DNA of 64,000 bases from contig JANTUC010000005.1 in NCBI GenBank assembly GCA_026873275.1, forward strand, positions 1,302,001 through 1,366,000, in the 5' to 3' direction. The stretch's first letter is position 1, and every line of letters starts with the position of its first letter. This document shows, piece by piece, positions 59,206 to 64,000 of this stretch. The stretch comes from Pseudopithomyces maydicus. Lineage: Eukaryota > Ascomycota > Dothideomycetes > Pleosporales > Didymosphaeriaceae. Under the pieces are notes generated by a model. That model saw only the letters and a program-made list of their open reading frames with translations, searched no databases and was not told where the DNA came from. A program made the position numbers and the translations under genes.

Positions 59206-59893
59206 TCAAACCCCCCACCCTACCTCCCTCTCCTTGAAATCCCTAATCCGACTCGCCGTCAACTCCAACTCAACCGTGCTCGTACTATAAAACGTAAAAT
59301 GCACTCCACCCCCCACACCTCCACCTCCCCCGCCCCAAGGCCCGTCCTCCTTCTCCCGAGGACTCCGCTCAATCTCCATCGCAATACGGTATCTCTCCTC
59401 TTCCTCTTCCTGCTCCTTGAAGAATGCGGAGGGGGAGAAGGAAAAGGACGATGGAGAGGATGAGAAGGAGGAAGGGGAGAAGGAGGGGGAGAAGGAAGAG
59501 GAGGGGGAGGAAGATAGGGAGGAGAAGGGAGAGGAAGAAGGGGAAGGGGAGGTGTCGAGGCGGGTTACGATGCGCATGTGGCGGAAGGGACCGCCGAACC
59601 ATTCGCAGGGGGGAGGGGAGAGGGAGTGTTGTCGTCCGGGGTGGTGGGGGTGGAAGTGTTGGTGATGGAATTGGAGAGGTTGTTGCAGGAGAGGCGTTTG
59701 CGGAGTTTGTGGATGGCCTGGAGGGGGAGTTAGGTGGCGTGATTTGATGTGATGGGCTGGGAACAGGAAGGGATGAGGAGAGATGAGGTGAAGTGAAGTG
59801 AAGTGAAACGATGGTCTGAATAGCAGTGAATGCAAATACGAAAGACAAAGCCTAACTCACCCCCTTGAAACGATCCGTCTTGTTCTCAGCCAT
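59206..59893 (-). CDS. Hypothetical protein with Ser/Pro-rich insert; one homopolymer frameshift
   Basis: I do not recognise a family. Exon 1 (59893-59861) encodes MAENKTDRFKG. A 143-nt intron ending CCTAAC...CTCCAG leads to exon 2 (59717-59206), AIHKLRKRLSCNNLSNSI. The frame shifts at CCCCCC (plus 59608-59613). One added C continues as CEWFGGPFRHMRIVTRLDT, then a long Ser/Pro/Phe low-complexity insert from a polypurine tract, and KEQEEEEERYRIAMEIERS, with a stop at 59206 (~181 residues). The conserved-looking blocks on both sides of the insert, and closing phases, support one gene. Confidence 0.5.
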
Positions 59894-61667
59894 CGCCCTA
59901 CTCATCTCCCTTCGCTATCCCCTCACGCGTTGTTGTTGTTATTGTTATGATCACCCCACGTGGCTGGTATCCTCCTTGCCCTGGTCCGAGCACAACTGTT
60001 GAGTCTCCTCTCTCTCCCTACCGCTCACAATTATCTGGATCCTATATAATATTGCGCCGTAGAAACAAACACAACGGGACGTTTGTTTTGGAAGAGTGTG
60101 AATGGGGATCTTGCGTGAGGCGGTTCCATCTGAGGTGAGTTGGGGGAGGGAGGCGGGATGGGGAGGCGGGTTGCCTGGTACATTAGTTTGGGCGCGACAT
60201 CCATGGGACGCGGTTAAGAGGATTGTTTGGGTAGCGTTTGTGGGCGCGGTATCTGTCGCGATGCGGGATGCGCACTGTTGTTGCGACGTGTGGCCATGAT
60301 GGGAGAAAAACTCTATAGGCGTGATGCCCACGCGGTGGCAACGTGTGTCGCTCGCTCAACAACAACGATAACCAGACTTGGTGGCTCAACTCTTGCTATC
60401 AGGTACCTTCAGCTATGCTGGTTTGAGAGGCTCCAGTATTGTGACGAAACGATCGATAAGGGACAGTGACGCTGAGATGGAATCAGTCACGCTGAGAAGC
60501 TTTGCCAAACCGTCCTGGTCCTCCTAGCTTAAAGACAGTATCTATCTCGACGACTTCTCTATTCCCCATTCGATGCCGTCCGGCTCACCACTCTCGTGCT
60601 CGGTCCTCTCTCTGCTCCCAAACTCCGTCTCTGCTGCCGAGAGACCACGCGTTTTCCAGTCCAACACTTCTTGCCTCGCCGTTGCTCCTCACCCCAGAGT
60701 TTCCAACCAACCGTGTTTCCGTAGAAACCTCAACCTCGTGACCTCACCTCGCGCACCGTGCTCCATCCCCATCTCCATCCATTCCATCTCCAAACCAGCA
60801 AAAACCTCCAGCACAACCGTGCTCTATAGACTCTCTCACTCTTCGTCATCCCCAACGCAGCCTCCCAAACAACAACCGTGCCCCTTCCATCCCCTCCCCT
60901 CCCCTCAGCCCACTCCAAACCTTCAGCCTCGTTCTACGTTCCACACACGCTCCAGTCCCCTCGCTCCAAACTTCCGCCAAACGCGTCCCGCTTTTCCACC
61001 TCGCCGTTTTCCCTGCGCCCCCTCCCCTCGCTACACCTCGCTACCCCCCGCAACTTGTCACCTCTGCGCCGATCGGACGCCACCCGCTCGCCTGTCAGTG
61101 GCTGGCTTCCCGATCCCGCCATCCCAACAGGGAACCATTGTTCAGAATTCGATGGCTCCAATTGCAGGACGGCGGGTGCCGCGTCAGAGCCGCACAGTCT
61201 GTCGACGTGCCCAGGTACCGGATGCACATACTATACTGTACGTACATGTATGTATGTAGGTACATGTACGCAATGGACGGAGAAGAGCGGCGCAGCGCCG
61301 CAGTGCGATCCGTCTGGTATTGAGGGCCGTCGGGAGAGGCGCCCGGGGACGTCGTTGGTGAGGAAGCTGGGTGGACGGACTGGATTGCCTGTTCCACCCA
61401 CCTAGCTACCAACTTGCTAAGCTACCTACCATCTAGCTGAGCTGATGGCATCAAACGGACTGCTTCACCACCGCCTCACGGGGGGAACGCTATCCCGACG
61501 GGACGACACCCCCCTCGCATCGTTGCGGAACCAGTCTGCTTGGTCGGGGACCTGCGCTAGGCTAGGCCGATCGAAGCGGAAGGCGCACATCTATCCCACG
61601 GCACTCTGTTCCCTCCGCACCGATACATATGGAGGAGGGTGCCTTGGCCGGTCCAGAACGACGCAGG

Positions 61668-61722
61668 GTACATGTATGTACAGCAGGTATGTATGTATGT
61701 ATGTGTGTGTGTGTCGACGTGA
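61668..61722. repeat. TATG/TGTG microsatellite
   Basis: GTACATGTATGTAC followed by (TATG)n and (TG)n, about 55 bases. A shorter related run is at 61236-61270. Confidence 0.75.
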
Positions 61723-62934
61723 GCAATCAGGGCCGCCTCCCTCAGCGTGACCACCCCCAGCCCGACCTGGAAATTACATGCGTGGAAGCCCGCGCGGAAC
61801 CCCCGGCGTTGTTCCAAGATCGCCTTGTGCTGCCCTTGACGACCGGACGATAGCACCAGAGGTATCCAACACCGTGTTTCACCCACACACCCACACGCCC
61901 GCAACCCACGCACACATTCCAGCTGCCCGCTGGCATCCCCACGGTAACCAACGATCTTCCTAGCTTGACCTTGCCAACTTTTTCCTGCTCGCAACAGACT
62001 AGGTATATATCTATATATTGGGCACCGACCGCCCGGGCGCCCATAGCGTGACGATCCGATTTTGACAAGCGGGAAGGCACACGGATCTGACACTGACAGA
62101 CAGTGACAAGTTACCAACGCGGAAGAGGATGGGGTGGAAAGGGGTCGAGGTAGGCTTGTGCTTTTATTGACAATTTTGACAACCGTGATGACAATGTTGG
62201 CAATCGCGATTAACGCGCTGAACGGACGGGGGCAAAACGATGGGATGGCGCAATGCCGCCTCGTATCTGCATTCCTCACGTAATGGTAGGTAACCCTATT
62301 ACCAAGAGGAAGATGGAGGGCGATTCTTGCTGTGAAGAAAGCGAGTGTTGGCAAAGCAGTTGGTCGATTGGTCCGCGGACAGGACTGAACTGGACAGGAC
62401 TGGTGCTGGTGCGTCGCCGTCTGGGAAGTAAGGCAGTGAGCCAGCGATCCAGCCTCAAGCCAGCCAGCCGTGTACCGTAGATTTCCCCATCTCTTCCCTT
62501 CCCTTCCACGGCATCTATACCCGCCCACCACACCGTGCATCCCCTATCATCACCTCCGGCTTCTACTCCCGCCTCAACCCTCACAACCCTCAACCTCCTC
62601 TTAATTCCTTTCAAACCACAGCTCCCTTCTCACGCACCCAGCTCTATCCAACGCGCCCCATCACCACCCATCACCCCATCACCCCATATCCGAAATAAAC
62701 TTTCCCTAACGTCGTTGGCAGTCCCTGGGAAAAAAGCAACTCACGGCACGCCAAGTGCGACAGAATCTTGGCTTCAGCCTCTTCCGGGGGATCGACGTCC
62801 CGAAGTACATATGCGGGGCATGGGTATGCCCGTCGCGAGTGCTGCGGGGAAGAGAGAGAAATACGGATGTGGGCATGGATGGACATGGGGCGCGATACGG
62901 GAGATGGGGATTGGATGGGCAGGTATTGGTCTGT

Positions 62935-63030
62935 AGGTACGTACTGTATGTATGTGTGTATGTACCTAGATATGTGTGTATGTATGAATGTGGGTATTAT
63001 GTGGGTATGTGGATATACGTGGTAGATGGA
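62935..63030. repeat. Interrupted TATG/TGTG repeat tract
   Basis: About 95 bases of interrupted GTATGTATGT, TGTGTGTATG and GGGTATGTGG units, with the same family of motifs as at 51.9, 61.2 and 61.7 kb. Confidence 0.65.
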
Positions 63031-64000
63031 GGCTGAGTATACGATACTACGTAGGTGGGGATGTGCATGGGATGTAACGCGGGAGATAGACGAGAAGGCA
63101 GTCAGATGGATAGGTGATGGGCTTGAGATAGAGCGTAGGGTATCTTTGTTCGTAGGTGCGTACCTACTACGGTGTAAGCGTACCATGGGTGCGCGAGTGG
63201 ATACTACTATACATACACATACCGTGCCTACCTTCTCATCGCTCCGATTCAAGATGAGGCTCATATACGCTTTGGATCGTACCTCTATCTCTTTCTCTCG
63301 ATCTGACTTGCATGAAAGCAAGAGAGAAAAAGGGGGTGGCAAGTAACGCAGGCAAGCAAAAAAGGGATGGTAGCACCCACGGCGTACCTGCCGATCTCAC
63401 GACGTCCCATCCGGTCTTCCACACTGCTCTAGTCTACCTGCACCTCTCCTTAGTACCCTCTTCCTGATTGGGAACCAAACTCGACCTCGCAGCGCAGGTA
63501 CCTGAGGTACATAGGGGTTCACGCTAGCGACGCCACTCACCCAATTGCATGCCAGATCGTAGCGGAAGGCCCGATTCCCCGCTCGCCGGCCAATGGTCCG
63601 CAAGGAACACCCTCGCGAGGGCCCGCCGGTCGGTAATCTCGACGCTACGTACATAGGAATCGGGAGCATTGTAGAGTGGTGTGGTGCTGCGGTGTGAGCT
63701 GGGCGCACGTGTACATCGCATCCGCAGCTTGAATTAAGGACGGGAGAGCACACGTTGCAGGAGTTGAGTTGCATGGCGTCATGGAGCAGCAGGTTATGTG
63801 CTGGATGGACGTCATGGTACTTTTCTTTTCACCGATGGGAAAAATCGCCTTCTGCGGGGAGAGGCGTTTATGATGAGATACGGTATAATGGAGAGGAGAC
63901 TATCGTTTGACGCTTCGCGGTAGTTGCCATATGTGCAGGAAGTCCACTGTATTAGTATGATGCCGAAGTAGGAAACTGGAGACGTTCGCTGCGGGCTATT

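Larger units (their letters stand above)
59894..64000. other. Gene-poor low-complexity region to window end
   Basis: About 4.1 kb. The C-rich plus strand at 60.5-61.1 kb and 62.5-62.7 kb and the TGTA-type repeats give long but unconvincing ORFs on both strands. No domain, start context or splice pattern supports a gene. It could be promoter or leader DNA of a gene beyond the right edge. Confidence 0.45.

Noticed and set aside
21660..59893. Programmed ribosomal frameshifting as the cause of the breaks
   Set aside because: No shared slippery heptamer or downstream structure is seen, and nine unrelated genes or ORFs are involved.
60573..61259. 228-codon Pro/Ser-rich ORF on the plus strand
   Set aside because: C/T-rich DNA lacks stops in several frames. 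Competing frames are equally long and nothing conserved is visible.
61557..62540. 327-codon ORF on the minus strand
   Set aside because: It runs through microsatellite and low-complexity DNA, has no domain, and its composition resembles neighbouring non-coding frames.
1..64000. tRNA, rRNA or CRISPR-like arrays
   Set aside because: I looked for TPsiC-like GGTTCGA boxes, 5S-like blocks and regularly spaced repeats. Nothing formed a complete gene or array; a full covariance-model search was not possible.

Overview
The window looks like nuclear DNA of a filamentous ascomycete (Pezizomycotina; I lean towards Dothideomycetes, by inference only). The genes are compact. Most introns are 48-90 nt, GT-AG, often with a CTAAC branch site. 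The gene families are typical: a partially reducing polyketide synthase, galactose oxidase, a GPI-type carboxypeptidase, F-box proteins, NIPA, GSK-3, SF3b49 and CBP80.

1-20 kb is accessory or metabolic. The left edge cuts a methylsalicylate-synthase-type polyketide synthase after its KS and AT domains. It is followed by a secreted S10 carboxypeptidase and a secreted alpha/beta hydrolase. Next comes a divergent pair: a family III CoA-transferase and a 3-hydroxyacyl-CoA-dehydrogenase-like enzyme fused to a YWTD beta-propeller. Their shared promoter carries four copies of one 8-mer. An F-box-like protein and a galactose oxidase with two carbohydrate-binding modules follow.

20-30 kb holds an F-box gene (21.7-23.6 kb), an intronless 879-residue reverse-transcriptase-like gene that fits the cellular rvt family (24.1-26.8 kb), and a signalling-type protein with a STAND-like N-terminus. 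The rvt-like gene is the most interesting single item.

31-48 kb is a housekeeping block: SF3b49, three small low-complexity proteins, a NIPA-type magnesium transporter, nuclear cap-binding protein CBP80 and GSK-3. 48-64 kb is gene-poor and full of C-rich and TACATG-type low-complexity DNA. It holds only a threonine aldolase, a small secreted cysteine-rich protein and one low-complexity protein.

A striking pattern concerns reading frames. Thirteen breaks in nine genes or ORFs between 21.7 and 59.6 kb are all repaired by adding one base to a homopolymer, and in the multi-exon genes the exon phases then close exactly. Two of the broken genes are housekeeping enzymes. This points to homopolymer shortening in the assembly rather than pseudogenes. 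Coordinates of the affected genes span the whole inferred gene.
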